64,000 bases of DNA from Sphingomonas sp. BK580 (GTDB taxonomy: Bacteria; Pseudomonadota; Alphaproteobacteria; Sphingomonadales; Sphingomonadaceae). The notes under the pieces are model-generated. The model did not search any database. It had not been told where the DNA came from and saw only the letters and a program-made list of their open reading frames with translations. This document shows positions 8,046-15,351 of the stretch, one piece after another (positions within the stretch are counted from its first letter, which is position 1; each line of letters opens with the position of its first letter). The position numbers and the translations under genes were made by a program. The stretch is from the NCBI RefSeq assembly GCF_014194975.1, contig NZ_JACIAY010000010.1, positions 118,574 through 182,573 on the forward strand. Direction: 5' to 3'.

Positions 8046-9629
8046 TCAGGTCAGCTGTAGCCAGTTTAGGTCGAAGCGGGCGAGGTATTTGCGCAGCCGA
8101 TCCGCGTCGTTCGACGAGCTCTTCTGCGTGCGGGAGGCCGCGAACAGCACGCGGCCTGCTTCGGACAGCGAACGGCTCGATCGGCACGTTGCGACGACGT
8201 GCGCGAGCTGGACGCGGTCGAACGGGTCGAGGGTGGCCAGTGCCGCTTCGGGCAGCAGGCCTTCGAGTTGGTCAGGCTCGACTTGACTGCCGGTCCAGAG
8301 CCGCCTCAGCCGCGCGATCTCGCTCTCCACGCAGGCGAGATCGATGCGGCCCTTGGGGCTGAAGGTCGCCATGCGGGTGACGCTCGCGGCAAGATCGCGG
8401 AAGTTGCCGGGCCAGCGCGCCTCGGGGCCGGTCGCGAAGGCGAGGTATCGCTCGCGGGCCTCCTTGTTGAACGTCACCCGGTCGACCTCGCGCTCGGCAT
8501 GGCGGTCGAGTTCATAGTCGAGGTTGGGGGCGATGTCCTCGCGCCGGTCGGCGAGGCCGGGGAGCGCGAAGGTCCACAGGTTCAGGCGCGCGTAGAGGTC
8601 GTCGCGGAAGGTGCCCTGCGCCACGCAGGCGGCGAGGTCGCGGTTGGTGCCGGCGATCAGCTGGAAGTCGCTCTCCACCTCCCTGTCCGAGCCGACGGGG
8701 AGGAAGCGCTTGTCCTCGATCGCGCGCAGGATCATCGCCTGCTCGTCGAGGCCGAGCTCGCCGATCTCGTCGAGGAACAGCATGCCCGTATCGGCCGAGC
8801 GGAGCAGCCCGGGCCGGTCGGCGACCGCGCCGGTGAAGGCGCCCTTGCGGTGGCCGAACAGCGCCGACATCGCGCCGTCGCCCTTCAGCGTGGCGCAGTT
8901 CACCTCGACCAGCGGCCCCTTCACCTGCCGGCGCGCCCGCTTCAGCTCGGTGATGCGGCGCGCGAGCTGGCTCTTGCCGGCGCCGGTCGGCCCCATCAGC
9001 AGCAGCGGCGCCCTGGACCGGATCGCGACCTGCTCGATCTCCTCGATCATGCGGTTGAAGGCCGCGTTGCGGGTCTCGATGCCGGATTTCAGGAAGCTGG
9101 TGCTCTCTGCCGTCGCGGCCGCGAAGCGGGTGGCGATGCTGTCGTAGCGCGACAGGTCGAGGTCGATCGCGGTCCAGGTGCCGGCGGCTTCGGTGCTCCC
9201 GCGCCGGGGCTGGGTCTGGAGCAGGCGGCCGGGGAGATAGTGCGCCTCGGTCAGCAGGAAGAGGCAGATCTGCGCGACGTGCGTTCCGGTCGTGATGTGG
9301 ACGAGATAGTCCTCCGCCTCCGGGTCGAACGGGTAGGCGCGGGCGAAATCGAGGAGCTTGCCGTAGACCTCCTCGAAGTCCCACGGGTTGGCGAAGTCGA
9401 TCACGTGCGGCTCGACCCGCGTCTCGGGCGAGACGGCCGCAATGTCCTCGGTAATGTAGGTGGCGAGGCGGGTGTGCTGCGCGCCGTGGAGCAGCACGAA
9501 GCGGTCGACGCGCAGGTCCTCGTGCATCGTCAGCCCGACGGATGGGCGCCACTTGTTCCAGCGCGACGGGCCAAACTTGCTGGCGTCAAGGGTGGAGCCG
9601 AGGAAGCCGAGGACGACGAGCGGTTTCAT
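8046..9629 (-). CDS. rtcR: RtcR, CARF-domain sigma-54 activator of RNA repair
   Basis: A 527-residue bacterial enhancer-binding protein, almost the length of E. coli RtcR (532). Residues 1-180 match the RtcR-type CARF sensor (opening MKPLVVLGFLGSTLD), known to bind RNA-derived ligands and relieve auto-inhibition. The AAA+ domain spans about 185-430, with Walker A GPTGAGKS near 213, the sigma-54 contact loop GAFTGA near 263 and Walker B LFLDEIGEL. The C-terminal 90 residues carry the DNA-binding helix-turn-helix (SLSEAGRVLFAASR). It is divergent from the rsr transcription unit and would act on the -24/-12 promoter at 9779-9794. It has no receiver domain, consistent with ligand control. Stop and start are clear, and no defect is seen. 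Confidence 0.95.
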   Translation of the reverse strand: MKPLVVLGFLGSTLDASKFGPSRWNKWRPSVGLTMHEDLRVDRFVLLHGAQHTRLATYITEDIAAVSPETRVEPHVIDFANPWDFEEVYGKLLDFARAYPFDPEAEDYLVHITTGTHVAQICLFLLTEAHYLPGRLLQTQPRRGSTEAAGTWTAIDLDLSRYDSIATRFAAATAESTSFLKSGIETRNAAFNRMIEEIEQVAIRSRAPLLLMGPTGAGKSQLARRITELKRARRQVKGPLVEVNCATLKGDGAMSALFGHRKGAFTGAVADRPGLLRSADTGMLFLDEIGELGLDEQAMILRAIEDKRFLPVGSDREVESDFQLIAGTNRDLAACVAQGTFRDDLYARLNLWTFALPGLADRREDIAPNLDYELDRHAEREVDRVTFNKEARERYLAFATGPEARWPGNFRDLAASVTRMATFSPKGRIDLACVESEIARLRRLWTGSQVEPDQLEGLLPEAALATLDPFDRVQLAHVVATCRSSRSLSEAGRVLFAASRTQKSSSNDADRLRKYLARFDLNWLQLT

Positions 9630-9671
9630 GCTGATACGTTAGGATAAGCAGAGATACTGGTCGATAGGCTT

Positions 9672-9698
9672 TCTGAGCTGGCCTGGTGAAGGCTCAGA
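9672..9698. promoter_or_regulatory. Candidate RtcR upstream activator site
   Basis: Inverted repeat TCTGAGC (9672-9678) and GCTCAGA (9692-9698) with a 13-base spacer, about 85-105 bases upstream of the sigma-54 promoter, the usual place for an enhancer-binding protein. No second copy and no known consensus was compared, so this is a candidate only. Confidence 0.35.
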
Positions 9699-9778
9699 GG
9701 CGGACTATCGCCGCAAGACGCGGAATACTGACCTGCGAACAGCGGCTTAGAAGATTTCTGATCCTGATGCCGGCGAGT

Positions 9779-9794
9779 TGGCACACCCTCTGCA
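9779..9794 (+). promoter_or_regulatory. Sigma-54 (-24/-12) promoter of the RNA-repair operon
   Basis: TGGCAC at 9779-9784 and CTGCA at 9790-9794. The invariant GG (9780-9781) and GC (9792-9793) are exactly 10 bases apart, as RpoN requires. It points toward the tRNA-like element and rsr. Transcription should begin near 9805. Confidence 0.88.
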
Positions 9795-9839
9795 ATGTTG
9801 ATCACGTCGGATCGGAAGCGGTCCGGCGACAGCGCGGCA

Positions 9840-9867
9840 GGGGCGGCCGGAATGGGCCGGCCGCCCC
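9840..9867 (+). other. GC hairpin in the operon leader
   Basis: Perfect 11-base-pair stem (9840-9850 with 9857-9867) and 6-base loop AATGGG. It sits between the predicted transcription start and the tRNA-like element. There is no T run after it, so it is more likely an RNA structure or processing signal than a terminator. Confidence 0.6.
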
Positions 9868-9877
9868 CGAAGCGAAG

Positions 9878-9955
9878 CAGGGCGTAGCTCAGTTAGTGCA
9901 GAGCGTCCGCCGTGGGAGCGGAAGGTCGCAGGTTCAAATCCTGCCGTCCTGACCA
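9878..9955 (+). tRNA. tRNA-Pro(TGG)-like gene with aberrant loops, inside the sigma-54 leader
   Basis: Folds as a full cloverleaf. Acceptor CAGGGCG (9878-9884) pairs with CGTCCTG, and TA follows at positions 8-9. The D stem is GCTC/GAGC. Anticodon stem TCCGC/GCGGA has loop CGTGGGA, giving anticodon TGG at 9913-9915. The T arm is GCAGG-TTCAAAT-CCTGC, the discriminator is A and CCA is encoded (9953-9955). C1-G72, A73 and G35-G36-G37 are proline identity features. Two things are wrong for a working tRNA: position 33 is G instead of the near-universal T, and the D loop (AGTTAGTGCA) lacks the G18-G19 pair that docks on the T loop. It lies about 70 bases after the predicted sigma-54 start and its CCA ends 20 bases before the rsr ATG. 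It may be a tRNA mimic, a repair substrate or a processing signal. Confidence 0.7.
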
Positions 9956-9975
9956 GATTACGAGGGAGTTGGACG

Positions 9976-11511
9976 ATGGCCAACAAGGGATTGTTCGCAA
10001 ACGCGGTGGCGGAGCTGCTGCCCAAGACCGATGCGGTGAACCGCGAGGCGGCGCCGGCCTATGGCTATGGGCCGGAGGCGAAGCTCGCGCAGCTCGCCGC
10101 GACGGGCACGCTCGCCGACAGCTTCTACGCGACCGCGCAGCAGCACCTCGCCGAGGCGCTGGAGGCGGCGCGCGGGTGCGATCCGCTGTTCGTAGCGAAG
10201 GCGGCGGTCTACGCTCGTCAGGCGGGCGCGATGAAGGACATGCCGGCGCTGCTGGCGGCGTATCTCACGGTCGCCGATCCCGACCTCGCGGTCCGCGTCT
10301 TTGGGCGGGTGGTCGATACCGGGCGGATGCTGCGCAGCTATGTGCAAATCCTGCGCTCGGGCCAGGTCGGGCGGACGTCGCTCGGCTCGCGGCCCAAGCG
10401 GCTGGTGACGCTGTGGCTGGAGCGCGCCTCGATCCGCGACCTGATGGCCGCGGCGACGGGTACGTCCCCGAGCCTCGCCGACATCGTGCGGATGGTGCAC
10501 CCGAAGCCCGCGGATGCGGAGCGGCGGGCGTTTTACGGCTGGCTGATCGGCAAGCCGTACGACACGGCCGCGCTGCCCGCCGAGATCGTCGCCTTCGAGG
10601 CGTGGAAGCGCGACGCGACGCTGCCGCTGGCGCCCGTGCCGTTCGAGTGGCTCACCGCGCATCCGCTGACGGCGGAGCAGTGCGGCGAGCTGGCGGGGCG
10701 GATGGGCTGGCAGGCGCTTCGGATCAATCTCAACACGCTGGCGCGCAACGGCGCGTTCGGCGTGGCGGGGGTGACCGAGACGGTCGCGGGCCGGCTGGCC
10801 ATACCCGTGAGTGGCGTGCTGCCTTACCAGCTGCTGGTCGCGTTGCGGTCGGTGGGGGAAGGGGTGCCGCTCGCCGTGCAGGCAGCGCTGGAGACGGCGC
10901 TCGAGGCTTCGCTCGCCAAGGTGCCGCAGGTCGCGGGCAACGTGGTCGTCTGCCCGGACGTGTCCGGGTCGATGAGCTCGCCGGCGACCGGCATCCGCAA
11001 GGGGGCGAGCTCGACCGTGCGGTGCATCGATGTCGCGGCGTTGATCGCGGCGGCGATGCTCCGAACCAACCGGCACGCCCGCGTGCTGCCGTTTGAGGTC
11101 GGTGTGGTCGACGTGGCGCTCGATCCCAACGCCCGCCTCGCCGTTAACGCGGCGAAGCTGGCGGCGGTCGGCGGGGGCGGGACCAACGTGTCGGCGCCGC
11201 TCGCACTGCTCAACAGCGAGCGGGCGGCGGTGGACCTGGTGGTGATCGTCTCGGACAACCAGTCCTGGGTCGACGCGCGGGGCTCCGGGGCAACGGCGAC
11301 GATGCAGGAGTGGGAGCGGCTGAAGCGTCGTGACCCGAGCGCGAAGCTCGTCTGCGTCGACATCCAGCCGCACGGGACCACCCAGGCGGCAGGTCGGGCA
11401 GACATCCTGAACGTCGGGGGCTTCTCCGACGCCGTGTTCGAGACGGTGGCGCGGTTCGCCGAAGGGCAGACGCGCGACTGGGTCAAAATGGTCAACGATA
11501 CGGAGGTATAG
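9976..11511 (+). CDS. rsr: Rsr, bacterial Ro60 orthologue (TROVE and vWA domains)
   Basis: A ring-shaped RNA-binding protein of 511 residues, the bacterial counterpart of Ro60, which binds Y RNAs and presents or gates structured RNAs for quality control and decay. Residues from about 10 to 325 are the HEAT-repeat TROVE domain (many helices, e.g. DPLFVAKAAVYARQAGAMKDMPALL). From about 325 a von Willebrand A domain begins with the metal-ion motif DVSGSMSS near 331. The ATG at 9976 has GAGGGAG seven bases upstream. It is the first protein gene after the sigma-54 promoter. Five Y-RNA-like genes follow immediately, only six bases after its stop, and are its expected partners. Location is cytoplasmic. 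Confidence 0.95.
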   Translation: MANKGLFANAVAELLPKTDAVNREAAPAYGYGPEAKLAQLAATGTLADSFYATAQQHLAEALEAARGCDPLFVAKAAVYARQAGAMKDMPALLAAYLTVADPDLAVRVFGRVVDTGRMLRSYVQILRSGQVGRTSLGSRPKRLVTLWLERASIRDLMAAATGTSPSLADIVRMVHPKPADAERRAFYGWLIGKPYDTAALPAEIVAFEAWKRDATLPLAPVPFEWLTAHPLTAEQCGELAGRMGWQALRINLNTLARNGAFGVAGVTETVAGRLAIPVSGVLPYQLLVALRSVGEGVPLAVQAALETALEASLAKVPQVAGNVVVCPDVSGSMSSPATGIRKGASSTVRCIDVAALIAAAMLRTNRHARVLPFEVGVVDVALDPNARLAVNAAKLAAVGGGGTNVSAPLALLNSERAAVDLVVIVSDNQSWVDARGSGATATMQEWERLKRRDPSAKLVCVDIQPHGTTQAAGRADILNVGGFSDAVFETVARFAEGQTRDWVKMVNDTEV

Positions 11512-11517
11512 GAACAA

Positions 11518-11668
11518 GGCCGTGGCGAATGCCGGCGGGAGTACATGTCACCAGGGGAAACCCGCACGTCCAGAGTAGAGCAGCCGGGAAACCGGAAGAT
11601 GGGGTTCGAGGCCCCCGGCAGACACCGTAGCTCAAAGGACGCTCTCGCTACTTCTCGTCGCCACGGCC
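11518..11668 (+). ncRNA. Y-RNA-like RNA 1 (YrlA type)
   Basis: The closing stem is a perfect 11 base pairs (11518-11528 with 11658-11668). The second stem, GCGGGAG (11535-11541) with CTCTCGC (11642-11648), has one G-U pair. The family 5' box GGCGAATGCC and 3' box CTCGTCGCC are both present. The tRNA-like part has the T arm GGGG-TTCGAGG-CCCC (11601-11615) followed by a short capped stem and TAGCTC, a D-arm start. It carries a longer insert before the T arm than the other four units. Confidence 0.85.
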
Positions 11669-11674
11669 CATCAA

Positions 11675-11812
11675 CACACAGCGAATGCCGACCGGACTAC
11701 ATGGTCTGATAAACCCCGTGTCGCGGGTTCGAGTCCCGCCCCGGCCATCATGTGGCCGGGTAGCTCAGCGGTAGAGCAGGAACGTCCGGTCACCACCTCG
11801 TCGCCGTGACCA
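11675..11812 (+). ncRNA. Y-RNA-like RNA 2 with the fullest permuted tRNA module
   Basis: Closing stem 11677-11684 with 11801-11808 (one A-C mismatch). Second stem GACCGGAC (11690-11697) with GTCCGGTC (11784-11791), a sequence unlike the other units but fully paired, which is covariation support. Between them lies a circularly permuted tRNA. It runs T arm GCGGG-TTCGAGT-CCCGC (11723-11739), then acceptor 3' strand (11740-11747), loop TCATG, acceptor 5' strand (11753-11760), TA at positions 8-9, and a textbook D arm GCTC-AGCGGTA-GAGC (11763-11777). Confidence 0.9.
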
Positions 11813-11818
11813 CCATCA

Positions 11819-11910
11819 AGCTGCCGAATGCCGGCGGGACTACATCGGTATAGGCGGTTCGACTCCGCCCCCGGGCAACCCGGAAGTCTCGCCACTCTCG
11901 TCGCCAGTAC
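11819..11910 (+). ncRNA. Y-RNA-like RNA 3, minimal form
   Basis: Closing stem CTGCCGA (11821-11827) with TCGCCAG (11901-11907), one C-C mismatch. Second stem GGCGGGAC with GTCTCGCC (one G-U). The T arm GGCGG-TTCGACT-CCGCC (11853-11869) and capped acceptor stem CCGGG-CAA-CCCGG (11871-11883) are present. The D arm is essentially absent. It is the shortest unit, about 90 bases. Confidence 0.82.
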
Positions 11911-11917
11911 CGAAAAC

Positions 11918-12050
11918 TACGCCGGCGAATGCTGGTGGGACTACATGGGAGAGCACCCGTGCTTGCCACGGGAGGTCGGCGGTTCGATCCCGCCTCCGGT
12001 TCACCGGATAGCTCAGAAGACACGGTCTCGCCGAACCTCGTCGCCGGCAG
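11918..12050 (+). ncRNA. Y-RNA-like RNA 4, keeps an anticodon-arm-like hairpin
   Basis: Perfect closing stem GCCGGCGA (11921-11928) with TCGCCGGC (12041-12048). Second stem GGTGGGAC with GTCTCGCC (two G-U). Before the T arm there is a hairpin CCCGTG-CTTGC-CACGGG (11956-11972), reminiscent of a tRNA-Gly anticodon arm. Then come the T arm GGCGG-TTCGATC-CCGCC (11978-11994), the capped acceptor TCCGG-TTCA-CCGGA (11995-12008), TA, and GCTCAG beginning a degenerate D arm. Confidence 0.85.
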
Positions 12051-12060
12051 CGAACACAAC

Positions 12061-12190
12061 AACCGTGGCGAATGCCCGCGGGACTACATGAACTTGAGTG
12101 TCGCCGGTTCGACTCCGGCCGGGGCTTCGGCCCCGTAGCTCAGCGGTTAGAGCATCAGGCTGTCTCGCACCCACTCGTCGCCACGACCGG
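12061..12190 (+). ncRNA. Y-RNA-like RNA 5, UUCG-capped permuted tRNA
   Basis: Closing stem CGTGGCGA (12064-12071) with TCGCCACG (12178-12185). Second stem GCGGGAC (12078-12084) with GTCTCGC (12162-12168). The T arm is GCCGG-TTCGACT-CCGGC (12103-12119). The acceptor stem CGGGGC/GCCCCG (12120-12135) is capped by the very stable TTCG tetraloop. TA at positions 8-9 precedes D arm GCTC-AGCGGTTA-GAGC (12138-12153). It ends about 18 bases before the rtcB ATG. Confidence 0.9.
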
Positions 12191-12207
12191 ATACAAGGAC
12201 CAGGACC

Positions 12208-13431
12208 ATGACGACGACCTACGAGTTCCAGCCCATCCAGGGCGGCGTGCCGATCAAGAGCTGGACGCGCGGCGTGCCGGTCGACGACAAGGCGCGCGAC
12301 CAGCTCGCGCGGGCGGCGCAGATGCCGTTCGTGTTCAAGCACGTGGCCGCCATGCCCGACGTCCATGTCGGCATCGGCGCGACCGTCGGCTCGGTGATCC
12401 CGACTAAGGGCGCGATCATCCCGGCCGCGGTCGGCGTCGACATCGGCTGCGGCATGATGGCGGCGCGCACCTCCTTGATGGCGAGCGACCTGCCTGACAA
12501 TCTGGAGGGGGTGCGCTCGGCGATCGAGCGGGCCGTCCCGCACGGCCGCGACGTCAAGCAGGGCAAGCGCGATCCGGGCTCCTGGGGTTCGCCCCCGCCC
12601 GCGATCGTCGAGGCGTGGGGCTCGCTCGCCCAGCGCTTCCAGCGGCTCTGCGAAAAATATCCGAAGCTGGCGAAGACCAACAACCTGGTCCACCTCGGCA
12701 CGCTGGGCACCGGCAACCACTTCATCGAGCTGTGCCTCGACGAGGCCGGCGTGGTGTGGGTGATGCTGCATTCGGGGTCGCGCGGGGTCGGCAACGCGAT
12801 CGGCAGCTTCTTCATCGAGCTAGCGAAGCAGGACATGCGCCGCTGGTTCGTCAACCTGCCCGACGAGGACCTCGCCTACTTCCCAGAAGGGACCGAGCAT
12901 TTCGACGACTATGTCGAGGCGGTCGGCTGGGCGCAGGACTATGCGGCGCTGAATCGGCGGATGATGATGACCAACGTCATCGCGGCGCTTCGCGGTGCGA
13001 TTGCCAAGCCGTTCGAGGCGGAGCTGGAGGCGGTGAACTGCCACCACAACTACGTCACGCGCGAGAACCATTTCGGCGAGAACGTGCTGGTGACCCGCAA
13101 GGGCGCGGTGCGCGCGGCCAAGGGGGTGATGGGGATCATCCCGGGCTCGATGGGCGCCAAGTCGTTCATCGTGCGCGGACTGGGCAATCCGGAGTCGTTC
13201 GATAGCTGCTCGCACGGCGCCGGCCGCGTGATGAGCCGGACGCAGGCCAAGAAGCTGGTGACGCTTGACGAGCACATCGCCGACACCGCCGGCGTCGAAT
13301 GCCGCAAGGACGAGGGCGTGATCGACGAGACGCCCAAGGCCTACAAGCCGATCGAGGCGGTGATGGCGGCGCAGGCCGACCTGGTCGAGATCGTCCACAC
13401 ATTGAAGCAGGTGGTGTGCGTCAAGGGGTGA
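12208..13431 (+). CDS. rtcB: RtcB 3'-phosphate RNA ligase
   Basis: GTP- and manganese-dependent ligase of 407 residues (E. coli RtcB has 408) that joins 2',3'-cyclic phosphate or 3'-phosphate ends to 5'-hydroxyl ends, as after tRNA cleavage by toxins. The metal-binding cysteine is in GVDIGCGM near residue 78. Further ligand histidines lie in LGTGNHFIE and the nucleotide-binding NCHHNY segment near 274. The histidine that becomes guanylated is in CSHGAGR near 336. All key residues are present. It follows the five Y-RNA genes within the same predicted transcript. An AGGACCAGGACC stretch precedes the ATG. Confidence 0.97.
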   Translation: MTTTYEFQPIQGGVPIKSWTRGVPVDDKARDQLARAAQMPFVFKHVAAMPDVHVGIGATVGSVIPTKGAIIPAAVGVDIGCGMMAARTSLMASDLPDNLEGVRSAIERAVPHGRDVKQGKRDPGSWGSPPPAIVEAWGSLAQRFQRLCEKYPKLAKTNNLVHLGTLGTGNHFIELCLDEAGVVWVMLHSGSRGVGNAIGSFFIELAKQDMRRWFVNLPDEDLAYFPEGTEHFDDYVEAVGWAQDYAALNRRMMMTNVIAALRGAIAKPFEAELEAVNCHHNYVTRENHFGENVLVTRKGAVRAAKGVMGIIPGSMGAKSFIVRGLGNPESFDSCSHGAGRVMSRTQAKKLVTLDEHIADTAGVECRKDEGVIDETPKAYKPIEAVMAAQADLVEIVHTLKQVVCVKG

Positions 13432-13432
13432 G

Positions 13433-13472
13433 GCGGCGGAACAGCGACATGCCGGGGGCATGTCGCCGCCGC
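13433..13472 (+). other. Hairpin between rtcB and the nucleotidyltransferase gene
   Basis: Perfect 10-base-pair stem (13444-13453 with 13457-13466), loop GGG, flanked by GCGGCG/CGCCGC that can extend it. There is no T run, so it probably modulates downstream expression or mRNA stability rather than ending transcription. Confidence 0.45.
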
Positions 13473-13510
13473 TTCACCGACTGCGCAAGCAGCCGGAACG
13501 GGAGCGAAGA

Positions 13511-14308
13511 ATGAATACGGTGCAGGAGGACGCGATCGCGCCCGCGATCCGCCAGGAAATCGACGCGCGGCTGACTGCCATCGAGGAGGAGCATGACGTG
13601 CGCCTGCTACTCGCGGTCGAGTCCGGTTCGCGCGCCTGGGGTTTTCCGTCGCTCGACAGCGACTACGACGTTCGCTTCGTCTATGTGCGGCGGCGCGACT
13701 GGTACCTGTCGCTCACGCCCGGCCGCGACGTGATCGAGACACCGATCGAGGACGAGATCGACCTCAACGGCTGGGATGTCCGCAAGGCGCTCGGGCTGCT
13801 GCTCAAGTCGAACGCGGTTGTCAGCGAATGGGTCGGCTCGCCGATCCGCTACCGGCCCGACTACGCGATTGTGGCGCAATGGGCAGCACTGGCGGATGCG
13901 GTGCTCGATCCACGCGCGCTGGCGCATCACTACGCCAGCCTCGGCCGCAATGCCGCGGACCGCTGGCTAGCGGGCGACGATGCGGTTCCGGTCAAGAAGT
14001 ACTTCTACGCGCTGCGCCCGGCGCTGGCGATTCGCTGCCTGCGGGAGCGGCCCGGTGAGCGCCCGGCTATGAGCCTACAAGAGCTGGTTGCGGCGGTCGA
14101 TCTACCGGCATCGCTGGTGACGCAGATCGGCGATCTGGTCGAGGCCAAGCGGCGGACCAACGAGCGCGCGAACGGGAGGCGGCTGCCAGACCTCGATGCG
14201 CTCATCCGTGACGAACTCGCGCGAGCGGGCGAAGTTCGGGCGACGACGTCCGACCCGAGGCTACAGGCAGAGGCCGATAAGTTGTTTCTGGAACTGGTGA
14301 ATACATGA
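13511..14308 (+). CDS. Predicted nucleotidyltransferase (COG3541-like) of the RNA-repair operon
   Basis: A 265-residue protein of the DNA polymerase beta-like nucleotidyltransferase superfamily. The signature GSRAWGFPSLDSDYD near residues 39-53 supplies the GS motif and the paired aspartates that bind metal and nucleotide. The following VYVRRRDWYLSL matches the COG3541 group. The C-terminal half is helical and basic. The start is the ATG at 13511, with GGGAGCG upstream. Its stop overlaps the rtcA start by four bases (ATGA), indicating translational coupling. Its substrate is unknown. Given its neighbours, an RNA 3'-end or protein nucleotidylation role in repair is the natural inference. Family members are known beside rtcB in other bacteria. 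Confidence 0.8.
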   Translation: MNTVQEDAIAPAIRQEIDARLTAIEEEHDVRLLLAVESGSRAWGFPSLDSDYDVRFVYVRRRDWYLSLTPGRDVIETPIEDEIDLNGWDVRKALGLLLKSNAVVSEWVGSPIRYRPDYAIVAQWAALADAVLDPRALAHHYASLGRNAADRWLAGDDAVPVKKYFYALRPALAIRCLRERPGERPAMSLQELVAAVDLPASLVTQIGDLVEAKRRTNERANGRRLPDLDALIRDELARAGEVRATTSDPRLQAEADKLFLELVNT

Positions 14309-15318
14309 TCACGATCGACGGATCGGAAGGCGAGGGCGGGGGACAGGTGGTGCGCAACGCGTGCGCGCTGTCGCTCGTCACCGGCGAGCCTGTCCGCATT
14401 ACCAATGTCCGCGCGCGCCGGTCCAAGCCGGGGCTGATGCGCCAGCACGTCACCGCAGTTGAGGCCGCATGCACGATCGGCGGAGGCGAGTGCGAGGGGC
14501 TGACGGTGGGCTCGTCCGAGGTCACCTTCCGCCCGGGCCGCGTCACGCCCGGCGACTACCGGTTCGCGGTCGGCACCGCGGGCTCAACAGGGCTTGTTCT
14601 CCAGACGGTGCTGATGCCGCTCTTGCTAGCCGGCGCACCCTCGCGGCTGGTGCTGGAGGGGGGCACGCACAACATGCTGGGCCCGCCGTTCGACTTCATC
14701 GCCCGCGTCTTCCTGCCGATCATCAACCGCATGGGACCGCGAGTCGAGGCGAAGTTGGTGCGCCACGGCTTCTACCCGCGCGGTGGCGGGCAGATCGAGG
14801 TGGTAATCGAGCCGGCGCCGCTACGGCAGATCGAGTGCCTGACGCGGGGTGCAGCGCTGGAGGTGAGCGCGTGCGCGCTATCCGCCGGGCTGCCGTTCTC
14901 CATCGCCGAGCGGGAGATCGCCGTCGTCCGCAAGGACCTCGGCTGGTCCGAGCGCGAGAGCTATGTCCGCGAGCTGCCCGAGGATCAGGGGCCGGGCAAC
15001 ATCCTGCTGCTCGAGGCGCGCTTCGAGCATGCGACGGAGATCGTCAGCGGCTTCGGCCGGCTCGGCGTAACGGCCGAGAGCCTTGCGCGTCAGGCATGCG
15101 CGCGCATGCGCGGCTATCTCGCCTGCGACGCCTTTGCCGGGCCGTACCTCGCCGACCAGCTGCTGCTGCCGACGGCGGTCGCGGGCGGCGGGACGTTCAC
15201 GACAGTGAAGCCGAGCGAACATGCCCGCACCGCGGCGGCGGTGATCGAGCACTTCACGGGCAAGCGGACCAGCTTCGTCCAGCAAGAGGGAGGGGAGCAC
15301 CGGGTTACGTTCGCCTGA
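14305..15318 (+). CDS. rtcA: RtcA RNA 3'-terminal phosphate cyclase
   Basis: ATP-dependent enzyme of 337 residues that converts RNA 3'-phosphate ends to 2',3'-cyclic phosphates through a covalent adenylate. Family hallmarks are DGSEGEGGGQVVRNACALS at the N-terminus, GLVLQTVLMPLL, GGTHNMLGPPFDF and the HGFYPRGGGQ signature near residue 153. The histidine expected to be adenylated is near the C-terminus, in PSEHARTAA about residue 307. It is translationally coupled to the nucleotidyltransferase gene. Together with RtcB it lets the cell convert and seal broken RNA ends. Confidence 0.96.
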   Translation: MITIDGSEGEGGGQVVRNACALSLVTGEPVRITNVRARRSKPGLMRQHVTAVEAACTIGGGECEGLTVGSSEVTFRPGRVTPGDYRFAVGTAGSTGLVLQTVLMPLLLAGAPSRLVLEGGTHNMLGPPFDFIARVFLPIINRMGPRVEAKLVRHGFYPRGGGQIEVVIEPAPLRQIECLTRGAALEVSACALSAGLPFSIAEREIAVVRKDLGWSERESYVRELPEDQGPGNILLLEARFEHATEIVSGFGRLGVTAESLARQACARMRGYLACDAFAGPYLADQLLLPTAVAGGGTFTTVKPSEHARTAAAVIEHFTGKRTSFVQQEGGEHRVTFA

Positions 15319-15320
15319 TT

Positions 15321-15351
15321 GCGGCCGTAGCGATTGTCTGCTATCGGCCGC
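15321..15351 (+). terminator. Hairpin after rtcA
   Basis: GCGGCCG-TAGC pairs with GCTA-T-CGGCCGC (11 pairs, one bulged T, 8-base loop), starting two bases after the rtcA stop. A second hairpin, CGTTCGCC/GGCGAACG, follows at 15354-15375. Neither has a T run, so it may be a partial terminator separating rtcA from the ATPase gene. Confidence 0.45.

Noticed and set aside
11512..12207. CRISPR-like or simple tandem repeat in the rsr-rtcB gap
   Set aside because: The repeated boxes are paired halves of stem structures with variable, structured interiors, not identical direct repeats with spacers.
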